A stretch of 64,000 nt of DNA, from NCBI RefSeq assembly GCF_014400405.1, contig NZ_CP060496.1, positions 1,798,001 to 1,862,000 of the forward strand, written 5' to 3'. The position numbers and the translations under genes are program-made. The stretch comes from Brachybacterium sp. Z12. Lineage in GTDB: Bacteria; Actinomycetota; Actinomycetes; Actinomycetales; Dermabacteraceae. This document shows, piece after piece, positions 44,370 to 54,227 of the stretch (its first letter is position 1; the number at the start of each line of letters is the position of its first letter). The notes beneath the pieces are model-generated. The model saw only the letters and a program-made list of their open reading frames with translations. It was not told where the DNA came from and made no database searches.

Positions 44370-45803
44370 TCAGTCCGATGCGCCACCGGCGCTCCCGTGC
44401 TGTTCCTCCGCGGCCTCGATCAGCCAGCGCGCGCCGTCCCAGCGCAGGGAGAGGCGGACCTCGATCGGCTCCGTCGCAGGGACCGTGGTGCTCCGGCCCT
44501 GCGCGTCCTCCAGCTCGTGCTCCGCCGTCGAGGTCACGACGCGCAGCACTGCCGTGCCCTCCGCGCCGGGGCCCTCGAGTAATTCGGCCTCGTGGATCAC
44601 CGGTCCGCCACCGCGCACCTCGTAGTCGCGGTAGGCCTGGCGTGTCGCCTCATCCTCGGTGCGGGCGGCGCTGCCCGGTGAGGCCACCGGCTCCTCGGAT
44701 GTACCGGTCACGTAAGCGTGCCGCGCCCCGGCCAGCTCCGCCACGAGCTCCCAGGGATCCTCGATCCCCGGCACCACGGCGCTCTCCGTGGTGGCGGCGA
44801 CAGGCTCTGCGACTCGCTGCTCCGGGGTCTCCGTGTGGCGCCCGCTGACCCACCAGGCACCGAGCACGGTGGTGCCTCCGAGGAGGAGAGCCACCAGGGC
44901 GCTCATCGCGGCGATCCGCCGCAGCGGGGGCTGGCTCAGCACGTCCCGGATCGCGTTCAGCGACCGTCGGGAGAGAGATGTTGGAAGGAGCTCCTGGGCT
45001 GGGCCGCTCTGCCTGCGTCGAAGATTCTTCCGCGGCCCAGGGAGCGGGGCTGCCACAGGGAGCGGGGCTGCAGGGCCGTTCGTGCTGCGCACGGTAGTCG
45101 GAGCGTCGTCCTGCGCTGCCACGGGGACCGCGGAAGGGGTCGTGCTGAGGGCCTGATCCGGCAGATCCCACGAGGAGCCTGTTCGATTCACCCTGCGGCG
45201 CAGGGTCCGCTCCTGGTCCTGGAGCACTGAATCCACCCAGCGACGATCCGCCTGTCGTTCCGCAAAACCCTCGTGCCGCCGCAGCCCGCCCAGCTCGAGC
45301 ACCACGATGCTGCCGTCGGAGCGCACCCCGAGCCCGTGCGCCGTCGGAGCACCGAGCACCCAGCCGCGTCGGTGGAGATCGTCGATCAGCTCATCGAGAT
45401 CATCTCGGGCACGGGTGAGTGCGAGACGCTCAGCGGTGGGCGGCACGCCGTCGTCGGCAGCGCGCCTGCCCGTGCGGCGCTGCAGCTGCGGCGCTGACTC
45501 CCGTGTGTAGCCGTCGTCCTGGATCTCCAGGACCGCCGGTGCCGCCCCGACGCCGGCCACCTCGAGCGCTGCAAGCAGCTGCAGCTCCTCGTGGATCGCG
45601 CTGCGACCGGCAGGGGTCCTACCCCTCACCTGCACCCGCGGGCGCCCACCCGTAGAGCCGAGCAGGACCTCCTCACGGTCCGGGCCTGACGCCAGGGAAC
45701 TCCGCGGCCCCTCCCCTTCCGCCACGGGCTGCTTCTGGGATCCCAGCCCCATCCCGAGCGGCCGGGGCCCGCGTCGGAAGCGCTCCTCATCGATCTCCTC
45801 CAT
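44370..45803 (-). CDS. Membrane protein with possible pseudokinase-like N-terminus
   Basis: About 477 residues, intact, family not recognised. The N-terminal 220 residues loosely recall a protein-kinase C-lobe: AIHEELQLLAALEVAGVGAA and DELIDDLHRRGWVLGAPTAHG followed by GSIVVLELGG, but catalytic HRD and DFG motifs are not present. A Pro/Arg-rich linker leads to one membrane helix (AAMSALVALLLGGTTVLGAWW), then an outer domain with VIHEAELLEGPGAEGTAVLR and VRLSLRWDGARWLIEAAEE, resembling an NTF2-like or lipoprotein-type domain. Start ATG 45801-45803 (MEEIDEERF) is a guess; ATG codons a little upstream (45851) are possible. Divergent from lipB. Confidence 0.6.
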   Translation of the reverse strand: MEEIDEERFRRGPRPLGMGLGSQKQPVAEGEGPRSSLASGPDREEVLLGSTGGRPRVQVRGRTPAGRSAIHEELQLLAALEVAGVGAAPAVLEIQDDGYTRESAPQLQRRTGRRAADDGVPPTAERLALTRARDDLDELIDDLHRRGWVLGAPTAHGLGVRSDGSIVVLELGGLRRHEGFAERQADRRWVDSVLQDQERTLRRRVNRTGSSWDLPDQALSTTPSAVPVAAQDDAPTTVRSTNGPAAPLPVAAPLPGPRKNLRRRQSGPAQELLPTSLSRRSLNAIRDVLSQPPLRRIAAMSALVALLLGGTTVLGAWWVSGRHTETPEQRVAEPVAATTESAVVPGIEDPWELVAELAGARHAYVTGTSEEPVASPGSAARTEDEATRQAYRDYEVRGGGPVIHEAELLEGPGAEGTAVLRVVTSTAEHELEDAQGRSTTVPATEPIEVRLSLRWDGARWLIEAAEEQHGSAGGASD

Positions 45804-45883
45804 GACCGCAGTCAACAGCACCCTCGGGACCGCTCCGCGATTCATCCACAACGCACAGGTGAGGAGCGGAGTAACCTGGACCG

Positions 45884-46579
<696 letters not shown>

Positions 46580-46641
46580 AACCCCCTCGACCAGGCCGGG
46601 TCGATAGACTCCATGGAACGTCGAGATGAGGAGGCATCAGG

Positions 46642-47664
46642 GTGACAAACGCCCCCGAAGGCCGGCGCTTGCTGCGCATCGAGGCACGCAATGCCGAAGT
46701 CCCGATCGAGCGCAAACCGGAATGGATCAAGACGCGCGCCGTGATGGGCCCGGAGTACACCGCGATGAAGAAGCGTGTGCACAGCCAGGGGCTCCACACC
46801 GTCTGCGAGGAAGCAGGCTGCCCGAACATCTTCGAATGCTGGGAGGATCGCGAGGCGACCTTCCTGATCGGCGGCGACACTTGCACCCGGCGCTGCGACT
46901 TCTGCAACATCGCCACGGGCAAGCCGATGGCCGTCGACCCGATGGAGCCCTTCAAGGTCGCGCAGTCCGTCAAGGAGATGGGCCTGCGCTACTCGACGAT
47001 CACCGGGGTGGCCCGCGATGACCTCGAGGACGGCGCCGCCGGGCTGTTCGCGCGCACCTGCGAGCAGATCCACGCGATGAACCCCGGGACCGGCGTCGAG
47101 CTCCTGATCGATGACATCAAGGGCAACGGCCAGCACCTGGAGAAGGTCTTCGAGGCGAAGCCAGAGGTGTTCGCGCACAACCTCGAGACCGTCCCGCGGA
47201 TCTTCAAGCAGATCCGACCCGCGTTCCGTTACGAGCGTTCGCTGGACGTGATCACGATGGGCAAGGATGCCGGGATGATCACGAAGTCGAACCTCATCCT
47301 GGGCATGGGTGAGACCGATCAGGAGATCATCGACTCGATGCAGCGCCTGCACGACTCGGGCTGCGACATCCTCACGATCACCCAGTACATGCGGCCCTCG
47401 AAGCTGCATCACCCGATCGACCGCTGGGTCAAGCCCCAGCAGTTCGTCGAACTGTCCCAGACCGCGGAGGAGATGGGCTTCCTCGCGGTGATGGCCGGGC
47501 CGATGGTCCGCTCGTCCTACCGCGCCGGGAAGCTCTGGGCGCAGGCGATGCGGAAGCTCGGCCGTGAGATCCCGGAGAACCTCCTGCATCTCGATTCGAA
47601 CCAGCCCGCCCGTCAGGAAGCTGCGAGCGTCGTAGCCCGCACCCAGCAGGCCGCCGCGAGCTGA
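46642..47664 (+). CDS. lipA: Lipoyl synthase
   Basis: Radical SAM enzyme inserting two sulfurs into protein-bound octanoyl groups. Intact, 340 residues. The auxiliary cluster motif [13 protein letters not shown], the radical SAM motif CTRRCDFC and the C-terminal VRSSYRAG serine motif are all present. The start is GTG 46642, preceded by a GAGGCATCAGG site. It lies between lipB and the DUF4191 gene, a conserved actinobacterial order. Confidence 0.97.
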   Translation: MTNAPEGRRLLRIEARNAEVPIERKPEWIKTRAVMGPEYTAMKKRVHSQGLHTVCEEAGCPNIFECWEDREATFLIGGDTCTRRCDFCNIATGKPMAVDPMEPFKVAQSVKEMGLRYSTITGVARDDLEDGAAGLFARTCEQIHAMNPGTGVELLIDDIKGNGQHLEKVFEAKPEVFAHNLETVPRIFKQIRPAFRYERSLDVITMGKDAGMITKSNLILGMGETDQEIIDSMQRLHDSGCDILTITQYMRPSKLHHPIDRWVKPQQFVELSQTAEEMGFLAVMAGPMVRSSYRAGKLWAQAMRKLGREIPENLLHLDSNQPARQEAASVVARTQQAAAS

Positions 47665-47696
47665 CGCCCGCCCGGCCCCGAGAGGACCCATCGCAC

Positions 47697-48437
47697 ATGG
47701 CTCGCAAGTCCGAGACCAAGCCCGAGAAGGGCAAGAAGAACGCCGACGGCACGAAGAAGCCGGGGCGGATCAAGCAGATCATCGAGGTGTTCAAGTACAC
47801 CCAGGAGATCGACCGTTCGACGCTGCCGCTGATGCTGGTGGCGCTGGCCGTCTCCACGGCCGTCGGCGTGCTGCTGACGACGCTGATCTTCTCCAGCCCC
47901 TGGTACGGCATCTTCATGGGGCTCGCGATCGGCGTGCTGATCGCGATGATGATCCTGGCCCGCAAGGCGGAGCGCGCTGCGTTCGGCCGCATCAAGGGGC
48001 AGCCGGGCGCGGCGCTCGCTGCGATGCAGTCCATCCGCCGCGGGTGGCACGTGGACGATGAGCCCGTGCAGATCGATCCCCGCAGCCAGAAGATGCTGTT
48101 CCGTGCCTCGGGCCGGGCCGGCATCGCGGTGGTGGCAGAGGACTCGTCCTCCGTCTCGATGAAGATGCTCGAGAAGGAGCGTCGCAGCATCCGCCGCGTG
48201 CTCCAGCACGACAACGTCCCGGTGCATCAGCTCGTGGTGGGCGATGGCGAGGGCGAGATCCCGCTGCACAAGCTCCCCACCCACATGCAGCGGATGAAGA
48301 AGCAGCTGACCAAGGACGAAGCCGCTCAGGTCACCAAGCGGCTGAACGCGCTGCACCGCTCGCTCCGCCAGTCCATCCCCAAGGGCGTGGACCCGATGCG
48401 CGCGCGACCCAACCGCAAGGCGATGCGCGGCCGCTGA
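47697..48437 (+). CDS. DUF4191 membrane protein
   Basis: 246-residue conserved actinobacterial protein. A Lys-rich N-terminus leads to GRIKQIIEVFKYTQEIDRST, two membrane helices (LMLVALAVSTAVGVLLTTLI and YGIFMGLAIGVLIAMMILA), then a soluble domain with GQPGAALAAMQSIRRGWHVD and LFRASGRAGIAVVAEDSSS. The linkage to lipA is widely kept but the function is unknown. It is followed directly by a strong terminator. Confidence 0.88.
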   Translation: MARKSETKPEKGKKNADGTKKPGRIKQIIEVFKYTQEIDRSTLPLMLVALAVSTAVGVLLTTLIFSSPWYGIFMGLAIGVLIAMMILARKAERAAFGRIKGQPGAALAAMQSIRRGWHVDDEPVQIDPRSQKMLFRASGRAGIAVVAEDSSSVSMKMLEKERRSIRRVLQHDNVPVHQLVVGDGEGEIPLHKLPTHMQRMKKQLTKDEAAQVTKRLNALHRSLRQSIPKGVDPMRARPNRKAMRGR

Positions 48438-48455
48438 GCCCAGCACCCCTTCGCG

Positions 48456-48490
48456 AAGACCCCTCCTGCCCGTTCAGGAGGGGTCTTCTT
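48456..48490 (+). terminator. Intrinsic terminator after lipB-lipA-DUF4191
   Basis: Perfect 13-base inverted repeat (48456-48468 and 48475-48487), six-base loop, followed by CTTGG with a short T-rich end (TCTTCTT). Good intrinsic terminator for the lip operon. Confidence 0.85.
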
Positions 48491-48640
48491 GGTCCCGGGA
48501 GTGGGACGGTGGGTCCGTGCAACAGGCATCCGGACCGGTCGTGATCGTATCGTCACCAAAATCAGAACTGCAGGTCAGCGGCAGGAGCCGTCCCGGAGCG
48601 GGACAACGCCGGCACCGCCGCGAAGGGTGCGACGAGACGC

Positions 48641-49087
48641 TCAGACGGTCACGACCGCGGTGCCCGCGGCAACGTCGTGCAGGGGCTGCGCGTCGCGGTT
48701 CCAGATCACGGCCGGCAGCAGCAGCAGGATCAGTCCGGTCCGCACCACAGCCCGCCCGATCATCGGGGTCCGCCCGCGTACGGGCATCACCCTCAGCCTC
48801 AGGGCGAACTGTCCCGGTGTGGCCCCGAAAAGCGTCAGGAACAGCACGTTCACCGCGACGAAGAGCAGCAGGTTCGCGAGCGGATCACCGTGGAACACGA
48901 GGGCGGAGATGAGCATGCACAGCGCCCAGTCGATCACCAGGGACAGGGGCCGGCGCCAGAACGGCGCGACGGATCCGGGCCCCTCGGCGGGCAGGCCGAC
49001 GGAGGAGCCTTTGATGTAGCCCTCCTCATGGGGAGCGCCGTCCATCCACGAGCCGAGGTCCTTGCGTTCGATCACGAGCATGACCAT
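48641..49087 (-). CDS. RDD family membrane protein
   Basis: About 148 residues. The RDD-type core is visible: [20 protein letters not shown], then [21 protein letters not shown] and [20 protein letters not shown] with [19 protein letters not shown]. Here the usual Arg-Asp-Asp is partly replaced (IDW). Role unknown; some RDD proteins are linked to ion exchange. Start ATG 49085-49087 or 49079-49081. Divergent from glnA, a neighbour pair conserved in actinomycetes. Confidence 0.85.
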   Translation of the reverse strand: MVMLVIERKDLGSWMDGAPHEEGYIKGSSVGLPAEGPGSVAPFWRRPLSLVIDWALCMLISALVFHGDPLANLLLFVAVNVLFLTLFGATPGQFALRLRVMPVRGRTPMIGRAVVRTGLILLLLPAVIWNRDAQPLHDVAAGTAVVTV

Positions 49088-49250
49088 AGTCCGTCGGTCT
49101 GGGAACGGAACGGCCCGTTGTGCCGGGCGGCACCGCATTAGGATTGGGGTCACCCGAGCTCGGGTCCGCCGCGACCGTCGGAGCTCGCCTGGTGACGCAC
49201 ATCGGGGTCAGACAGCACAACACGCGCCGGAGAGCGCGGATGGAGGACAT

Positions 49251-50679
49251 GTGTTCAACAATCCCAGCGAGGTCGTGAAGTACATCGAGGAGGAGGGTGT
49301 CGAGTTCGTCGACATCCGCTTCTGCGACCTTCTCGGCGTCATGCAGCACTTCAACATCCCGGCGAGCACCTTCGACGAGGAGGCCATCGAGGTCGGCCAG
49401 CTCTTCGACGGCTCCTCGATCCGCGGATTCCAGGCGATCCACGAGTCGGACATGAAGCTCGTGCCCGATCTGGAGACCGCGTACCTGGATCCGTTCCGCG
49501 ACCGCAAGACCCTCATCATCAACTTCTCGATCGTGGATCCGTTCACGGATGAGCCCTACTCCCGTGACCCCCGCACGGTCGCCTCCAAGGCGGAGGAGTA
49601 CCTGAAGACGACCGGCATCGCCGACACCGCGCTGTTCGCGGCCGAGGCCGAGTTCTACATCTTCGACGATGTGCGCTTCAAGACCGGAGTGAACTCCGGC
49701 TTCTACCAGATCGACTCCGACGAGGCCGTCTGGAACACCGACCGCGACGAGTCCGAGTACGGCGGCAACCAGGGCTACAAGACCCGCCTCAAGGGCGGCT
49801 ACTTCCCCGTCCCCCGAACGATCAGATGGCCGACCTGCGTGACGAGATCTGTGCCGTCCTCGAGGAGACCGGCCTCCAGGTCGAGCGTGCCCACCACGAG
49901 GTCGGCACCGCGGGCCAGCAGGAGATCAACTACCGCTTCAACACGCTGCAGCAGGCCGCTGACGACGTCATGAAGTTCAAGTACGTCGTGAAGAACACCG
50001 TGTGGGACGCCGGCAAGACCGCAACGTTCATGCCCAAGCCCCTCTTCGGTGACAACGGCTCGGGCATGCACACCCACCAGTCCCTGTGGAAGGACGGCGA
50101 GCCGCTGTTCTACGACGAGCGCGGCTACGGGGGTCTGTCCGACATCGCCCGCTGGTACATCGGCGGGATCATCGAGCACTCCCCTTCGCTGACGGCTTTC
50201 ACCAACCCGACGGTGAACTCCTTCAAGCGCCTGGTGCCCGGCTTCGAGGCACCGGTGAACATGGTCTACTCGGCCCGCAACCGTTCCGCCGCGATCCGCA
50301 TCCCGGTCACCGGCGCTTCCGCCAAGGCCAAGCGCGTCGAGTTCCGTGCACCGGACCCCTCGGCGAACCCGTACCTGGCCTTCGCCGCGCAGCTGATGGC
50401 GGGCATCGACGGCATCCGCAACCGCATCGAGCCCCGGAGCCGATCGACAAGGACCTCTACGAGCTGCCCCCGGAGGAGCACAAGCAGATCAAGCAGCTGC
50501 CCGAGTCGCTCGGTGCGGCCCTGGACGCCCTCGAGGCCGATCACGACTACCTCACCGAGGGCGACGTGTTCCCCGAGGATCTGATCTCGACCTGGATCGA
50601 GCTCAAGCGCACCACGGAGATCGATCCGTTCCGCTACCGCCCGCACCCGCACGAGTTCGAGCTGTACTACGACATCTGA
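49251..50679 (+). CDS. glnA: Glutamine synthetase type I
   Basis: Makes glutamine from glutamate and ammonia; a cytoplasmic dodecamer. Motifs: [48 protein letters not shown] (metal Glu), [17 protein letters not shown], and [20 protein letters not shown]. The Tyr of [12 protein letters not shown] is the likely adenylylation site of the GSI-beta type. Two missing Cs, at the C-runs near 49811-49815 and 50431-50436, break the frame; repair gives 477 residues. GTG 49251 follows a GGAGGA site. A 163-base gap to the RDD gene holds the promoter. The stop and last codons form the left repeat of the integrated element; the coding end is intact. Confidence 0.96.
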
Positions 50680-50680
50680 G
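50660..50680. repeat. attL core repeat, in the glnA end
   Basis: 21 bases identical to 62225-62245, covering the codons for LYYDI, the TGA stop and one further G of glnA. The flanking bases differ (G and G here, C and T at the other copy), which fixes the length. Confidence 0.9.
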
Positions 50681-50712
50681 GGATATGGCGTCATTTTTGC
50701 CTCCTGACCTGC

Positions 50713-50753
50713 AGTTTCATAGTCCATGAAACTACATCTGTTGCACGCGTGCA
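50713..50753. promoter_or_regulatory. Two palindromes upstream of the integrase gene
   Basis: AGTTTCAT-N5-ATGAAACT (50713-50733) and the perfect 12-base TGCACGCGTGCA (50742-50753) lie between attL and the integrase start. TGCACG recurs twice near attR. These may be integrase arm sites or an operator for the HTH protein; this is inference. Confidence 0.5.
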
Positions 50754-50821
50754 GTAGGCTCAAGTCATACGGAGTACGACCGAGCTATCGCACGGTTGTC
50801 GCATGACTTGGAGGTCAAAGG

Positions 50822-51961
50822 GTGGTAACTACTCGACGTCGCGGACGTCGCTCATTCGGGGCGGTACGGAGGCTTCCCAGCGGCAGGTACCAGGCGAGCT
50901 ACCTGGACCCTGCGGGGACGCGCCGTACCGCCCCGGAGACGTTCACAGCCAAGATGGACGCGGATGCGTGGCTGGCGATGCAGCGAGCCGCCATCGAGAG
51001 CGGGTCGTGGCGTGGCCGCGACGACCGCACGACCGTCGGCGAATTCGCGGACCAGTGGGCCAAGGCGCTCCAGGTGCGCGACCGCACGCGGTACCACTAC
51101 CAGGTGAACCTCGATAAGTGGATCAAGCCCACCTTCGGCACCACTCCCATGAGCGCTGTCACCCCGGCGATGGTGCGCAAGTGGGTTGGCGGGTTCCCCT
51201 CGGATACCCCGGCTGCTCGCGCCAACGCCTACAGGGTCCTGTCCCAGGTGTTTCGTGCAGCCGTGGAAGACGGGATCGTCACCGAGTCGCCGGTGAGGAT
51301 GAAAGGCGCCGGCCAGTACACCCGGAAGCGTGAAGGACATGCTCTGCAGGCCGCCGAGGTCTTCATGCTCTCCGAGAGAGTTCCTGAGGGCCGCCGACTG
51401 GCGATCCTCCTCGGTGCCTTCTGCGCCCTTCGCCCGGGAGAGGTGCTCGGACTCCGCCGGCGCGACGTCGACCCTCGGAGCCACTCGCTCAACATCCGTG
51501 AGACAGCTTCTGCTGTGCACGCCGGCTCTGCGCGTGTAGGTCCCGTCAAGACCGCGAGCAGCGTGAGGACCGTCCACTACCCGTCAGCCCTCCAGGAGGT
51601 CGTCCTAGGGCATCTGAAGACGCACACGGGACCGTCGCCGACCGACCACTTGTTCCCGTCTCCACGAGGCGGCGGTCAGCCGCTCTCCTACGGCGCGTAC
51701 CTCCACATGTTCGCCCGCGCAGCTGAGGCCGCCGAACTGGCAGATCTCAAGCCTCACGACCTCCGGCACACCGGCGCCACGCTGGCAGCCGAGACAGGGG
51801 CGACGACGCGCGAGCTGATGGCACGCCTCGGGCACACGTCCCCCACCGTTGCCATGCGGTACCAGCATGCAGCCAAGGAGCGCGACAAGAGCATTGCCGA
51901 TGCATTGGGCGGAGCCTTCTCCGTTTCATCCCCAGGGGCTGAAGGGACGCCCGATGAATGA
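50822..51961 (+). CDS. int: Tyrosine site-specific recombinase (integrase)
   Basis: Catalyses integration and excision at the glnA end. 379 residues, intact. An N-terminal arm-binding part (RRSFGAVRRLPSGRYQASYL), a SAM-like core-binding domain (TVGEFADQWAKALQVRDRTR) and a catalytic domain. Active-site residues seen: Arg in ALRPGEVLGLRRRD, Lys region in VGPVKTASSVRT, HxxR in LKPHDLRHTGATLA, His in MARLGHTSPTVA and the nucleophile Tyr in AMRYQHAAKE. GTG 50822, preceded by a GGAGGTCAAAGG site. It faces into the element, 140 bases from attL. The stop overlaps the next gene by 8 bases. Confidence 0.95.
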   Translation: MVTTRRRGRRSFGAVRRLPSGRYQASYLDPAGTRRTAPETFTAKMDADAWLAMQRAAIESGSWRGRDDRTTVGEFADQWAKALQVRDRTRYHYQVNLDKWIKPTFGTTPMSAVTPAMVRKWVGGFPSDTPAARANAYRVLSQVFRAAVEDGIVTESPVRMKGAGQYTRKREGHALQAAEVFMLSERVPEGRRLAILLGAFCALRPGEVLGLRRRDVDPRSHSLNIRETASAVHAGSARVGPVKTASSVRTVHYPSALQEVVLGHLKTHTGPSPTDHLFPSPRGGGQPLSYGAYLHMFARAAEAAELADLKPHDLRHTGATLAAETGATTRELMARLGHTSPTVAMRYQHAAKERDKSIADALGGAFSVSSPGAEGTPDE

Positions 51962-52460
51962 CCGCATCCACATTTTCTGCAATGGGCACAGGCCTCATCA
52001 CGAACGATCAGGTCGCCAGGAGATTGAGACTTTCACGCGCGCTCGAACCCGGTGGAAGCCCGATCCGCCTCTACGTTCTCGGCATCGTTCCGGGGATTGG
52101 TCCCAGGGCCGGCACCCGTCAAGCGAGCGGATCATCGATGCTGCGCAACACGTATACCGCGTCGAGCTCCAGCGGATGCCGGCAGGACATTCGATCATGT
52201 CGCTTGGGCCAGGCCGCGCCGACGACCTTTCCGAGGAACGTCTGATCACCGTCTACATCGATACCCGATCAGGACGCGAAGTGGAGCTCGATGACATCAC
52301 CCGCATCGATCAACGGCGGTACGACTTCGAGTGCCCCTGTGGCATCCAGGCGTCCCTCGACGAGGGCGTGCTGAACCGGGCTCTCGACGGCTGGGCAGAG
52401 GACGGTCAGGTGACGATCTCACTGGAGCTCCTGGCGATGTTGCCAACCACGCGGTACTGA
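51954..52460 (+). CDS. Unknown protein coupled to the integrase
   Basis: 168 residues, not recognised. ATG 51954 overlaps the integrase stop, so translation is coupled. The N-terminal half is Arg/His-rich (ICNGHRPHHERSGRQEIETF). The C-terminal half looks folded: IIDAAQHVYRVELQRMPAGH, RLITVYIDTRSGREVELDDI, and a CPCG motif in YDFECPCGIQASLDEGVL. The first half is basic and the second acidic, suggesting a DNA-associated protein. It may be a recombination directionality or accessory factor, but there is no family evidence. Confidence 0.55.
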   Translation: MNDRIHIFCNGHRPHHERSGRQEIETFTRARTRWKPDPPLRSRHRSGDWSQGRHPSSERIIDAAQHVYRVELQRMPAGHSIMSLGPGRADDLSEERLITVYIDTRSGREVELDDITRIDQRRYDFECPCGIQASLDEGVLNRALDGWAEDGQVTISLELLAMLPTTRY

Positions 52461-52582
52461 GTGCTACTGTGCGCAACATGCCGGGTGTAGATCCGGTGTC
52501 GGCGAACACTCTCCGTCTTCCAGGCCAAGCTTCGGTGCGGCCTCTTTAGTGCACCCCATGGTGCGCGTGGAGGACACAACAC

Positions 52583-52804
52583 ATGAGTACGAAGATTCGC
52601 CCATCCACCGAGACCCGCAGGTACGTCTCGATCCAGTACGCAGCTGAATATCTCGGCCTCACCCAGGGCGGGGTACGCAAGTTCATCGCCGAAGGTCGCC
52701 TCAGCGGATACCGGGTCGGCAAACGTGCGATCCGCGTCGATCTGCGTGAGGTCGAGGAACTGCTCCGCCCGATCCCTACCGCGAAGGTGAGGGAGGACCG
52801 TTGA
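52583..52804 (+). CDS. xis: Excisionase-like helix-turn-helix protein
   Basis: 73 residues of the AlpA/Xis winged-HTH type. The motif RYVSIQYAAEYLGLTQGGVR then KFIAEGRLSGYRVGKRAIRV, DLREVEELLRP is the usual excisionase-family pattern (MerR-like DNA binding). It probably controls excision or transcription of the element. ATG 52583 has a GGAGGACACAAC site. The stop overlaps the next small ORF by TTGA. Confidence 0.85.
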   Translation: MSTKIRPSTETRRYVSIQYAAEYLGLTQGGVRKFIAEGRLSGYRVGKRAIRVDLREVEELLRPIPTAKVREDR

Positions 52805-52929
52805 GCGAGACAAAGTCGGGGACCGGCCCGGAGTCGATTCCGGAGCGGTCCAGGAGCGTTGTGGCGACGCCCTTCAAGGATATCCGACTCGTCCCCAGCG
52901 GCTACTTCTTCATGGCGGTATCTGAATGA
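52801..52929 (+). CDS. 42-residue coupled ORF
   Basis: Runs from TTG 52801, which overlaps the excisionase stop (TTGA), to TGA 52927-52929, which overlaps the ATG of the ATPase gene (ATGA). The peptide contains PERSRSVVATPFKDIRLVPS and ends GYFFMAVSE. Overlap at both ends suggests it is translated, mainly to couple its neighbours or as a small partner protein. The family is unknown. Confidence 0.5.
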   Translation: MSETKSGTGPESIPERSRSVVATPFKDIRLVPSGYFFMAVSE

Positions 52930-54227
52930 GCGCCCGAGAATGCGACCGCTGCAACAATTCGCTCAACAAATGCACATGCAAACAGTACAAGTTTCGGAAC
53001 GGAGGTTCTTGGCTGTTCCATCAACCGCAGGAGGTCCCGGCACGTTGGGGCGAAGGGTCAGACATCCTCTGGGCACGAGGCGAGGCGCTTCTGCTGACCG
53101 GCTCGCCGGGCACCGGGAAGACGACGATAGCTGGCCAGCTCGTACGTGCCCTGCTCGGCCTGCAGGACGAGGTGCTCGGCTTCCCCGTAGTGCCCGCCAC
53201 TCGAGTTCTGTACCTCGCTATGGATCGCCCAAGGCAGATCGCGAGAGCACTGGCTCGGCCGTTTCGACCTGAGGAGCAACGAGCCGCCTCCGCGAAGCTG
53301 GACACCTGGGAGGGACCACCACCCGTAGATCTCGCCCAGCACCCGGAAGTGCTTCGCGACATGGCGCAGGCGGCCGGCGCTGACGTCATCATCGTCGACA
53401 GTCTCAAGGACGCCGCGGTCGGCCTCGTCGAGGACGAGGTAGGAGCTGGGTGGAACCGAGCTCGACAGACGGCGATCGCCGCAGGCATCGATGTGCTCGA
53501 GCTGCATCACCTCGTGAAGCGGGGTGCGAACGGTTCAGCGCCGTCCAGTCTCGCGGAGGTGTACGGGTCGACCTGGATCACGAGCGGCGCCGGTTCGGTG
53601 CTCGTGCTGATCGGTGAAGCGGGCGACGCGCTCGTCGAGATGCGGAACCTGAAGCCAGTCATGGAGACTGTGGGACCGCTGAAAATCGAGCATGATCACA
53701 CGGCGGGAGTCTCGCGCGTTGTCGACGGGTCGGATCCTCTGGCTCTGCTGCGGTCGTCCCCGTCGGGGATCACGGCGACCGAGCTTGCCGGTCTGATGAA
53801 TGACACCAAGAACCCGACTGCTAACCAGAAGGAGAGGGCTCGACGGAAGCTCGAGCGGCTCTGCTCGGAGCGCCTCGCGGAGCTGCTCGGAGAGGTGCCG
53901 GCGGCACATGGTGGTCGTCCGCAGAAGCGGTACGGAGCAACCACGCGAGCAACCACGGCCGTGGTCGAGTCGAGAACAACCACGGCCCTCTCTACTGACC
54001 ATGCTCCCGGTATTCCAGCAGGCCACACAACCACGGAAGCAACCACGGCAACCACGCACCGTTCAACCACGCACCCCACCACCCCCGTAAGGGGTGGGGT
54101 GCGAAGGCCAAGCAGATCAAGGCATCGCGATCGAGAGGTGTCCGGTCCTGCAGGCGCACGTACAGCGGAAGACGCGCCGACCTCGAGCCGAAGGAAGCGA
54201 ACGCGGAAGAGCCGCAGTGATGGGTGA
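52926..54227 (+). CDS. RepA/KaiC-like AAA ATPase with zinc ribbon
   Basis: 433 residues. The N-terminus holds a CxxC...CxC zinc-type motif (CDRCNNSLNKCTCKQ). The ATPase core follows: Walker A LLTGSPGTGKTTIAGQL, RVLYLAMDRPRQIARALARP, Walker B GADVIIVDSLKDAAVGL, and WITSGAGSVLVLIGEAGD. This matches the RepA-like hexameric ATPases of plasmids and integrative elements. A winged-helix region (SSPSGITATELAGLMND) comes next, then a Thr-rich repetitive tail encoded by CAACCACG repeats, and a basic end. It probably acts in replication of the excised element. The last residues may be altered by a base-calling error near the C-run at 54083. Confidence 0.82.
   Translation: MSARECDRCNNSLNKCTCKQYKFRNGGSWLFHQPQEVPARWGEGSDILWARGEALLLTGSPGTGKTTIAGQLVRALLGLQDEVLGFPVVPATRVLYLAMDRPRQIARALARPFRPEEQRAASAKLDTWEGPPPVDLAQHPEVLRDMAQAAGADVIIVDSLKDAAVGLVEDEVGAGWNRARQTAIAAGIDVLELHHLVKRGANGSAPSSLAEVYGSTWITSGAGSVLVLIGEAGDALVEMRNLKPVMETVGPLKIEHDHTAGVSRVVDGSDPLALLRSSPSGITATELAGLMNDTKNPTANQKERARRKLERLCSERLAELLGEVPAAHGGRPQKRYGATTRATTAVVESRTTTALSTDHAPGIPAGHTTTEATTATTHRSTTHPTTPVRGGVRRPSRSRHRDREVSGPAGARTAEDAPTSSRRKRTRKSRSDG
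53938..54071 (+). repeat. Seven CAACCACG repeats (iteron-like)
   Basis: Exact copies of CAACCACG at 53938, 53950, 53977, 54028, 54040, 54049 and 54064. Two pairs are spaced 12 bases, one 9. They lie inside the ATPase gene's 3' end and encode Thr-Thr. Clustered short repeats in a replication-protein gene suggest iterons of an origin, but low-complexity coding is an alternative. Confidence 0.6.
54070..54103. repeat. Perfect 11-bp hairpin beside the repeats
   Basis: Inverted repeat 54070-54080 and 54093-54103 with a 12-base loop, directly after the last CAACCACG copy and inside the ATPase reading frame. It could be part of an origin or a transcription pause site. Confidence 0.6.

Noticed and set aside
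50641-50700. Disruption of glnA by the element
   Set aside because: The repeat restores all terminal codons and the stop, so the enzyme is complete.
53938-54071. CRISPR array
   Set aside because: Repeats are only 8 bases with irregular spacing of 9 to 51 bases, they lie in a coding frame, and no cas genes are present.
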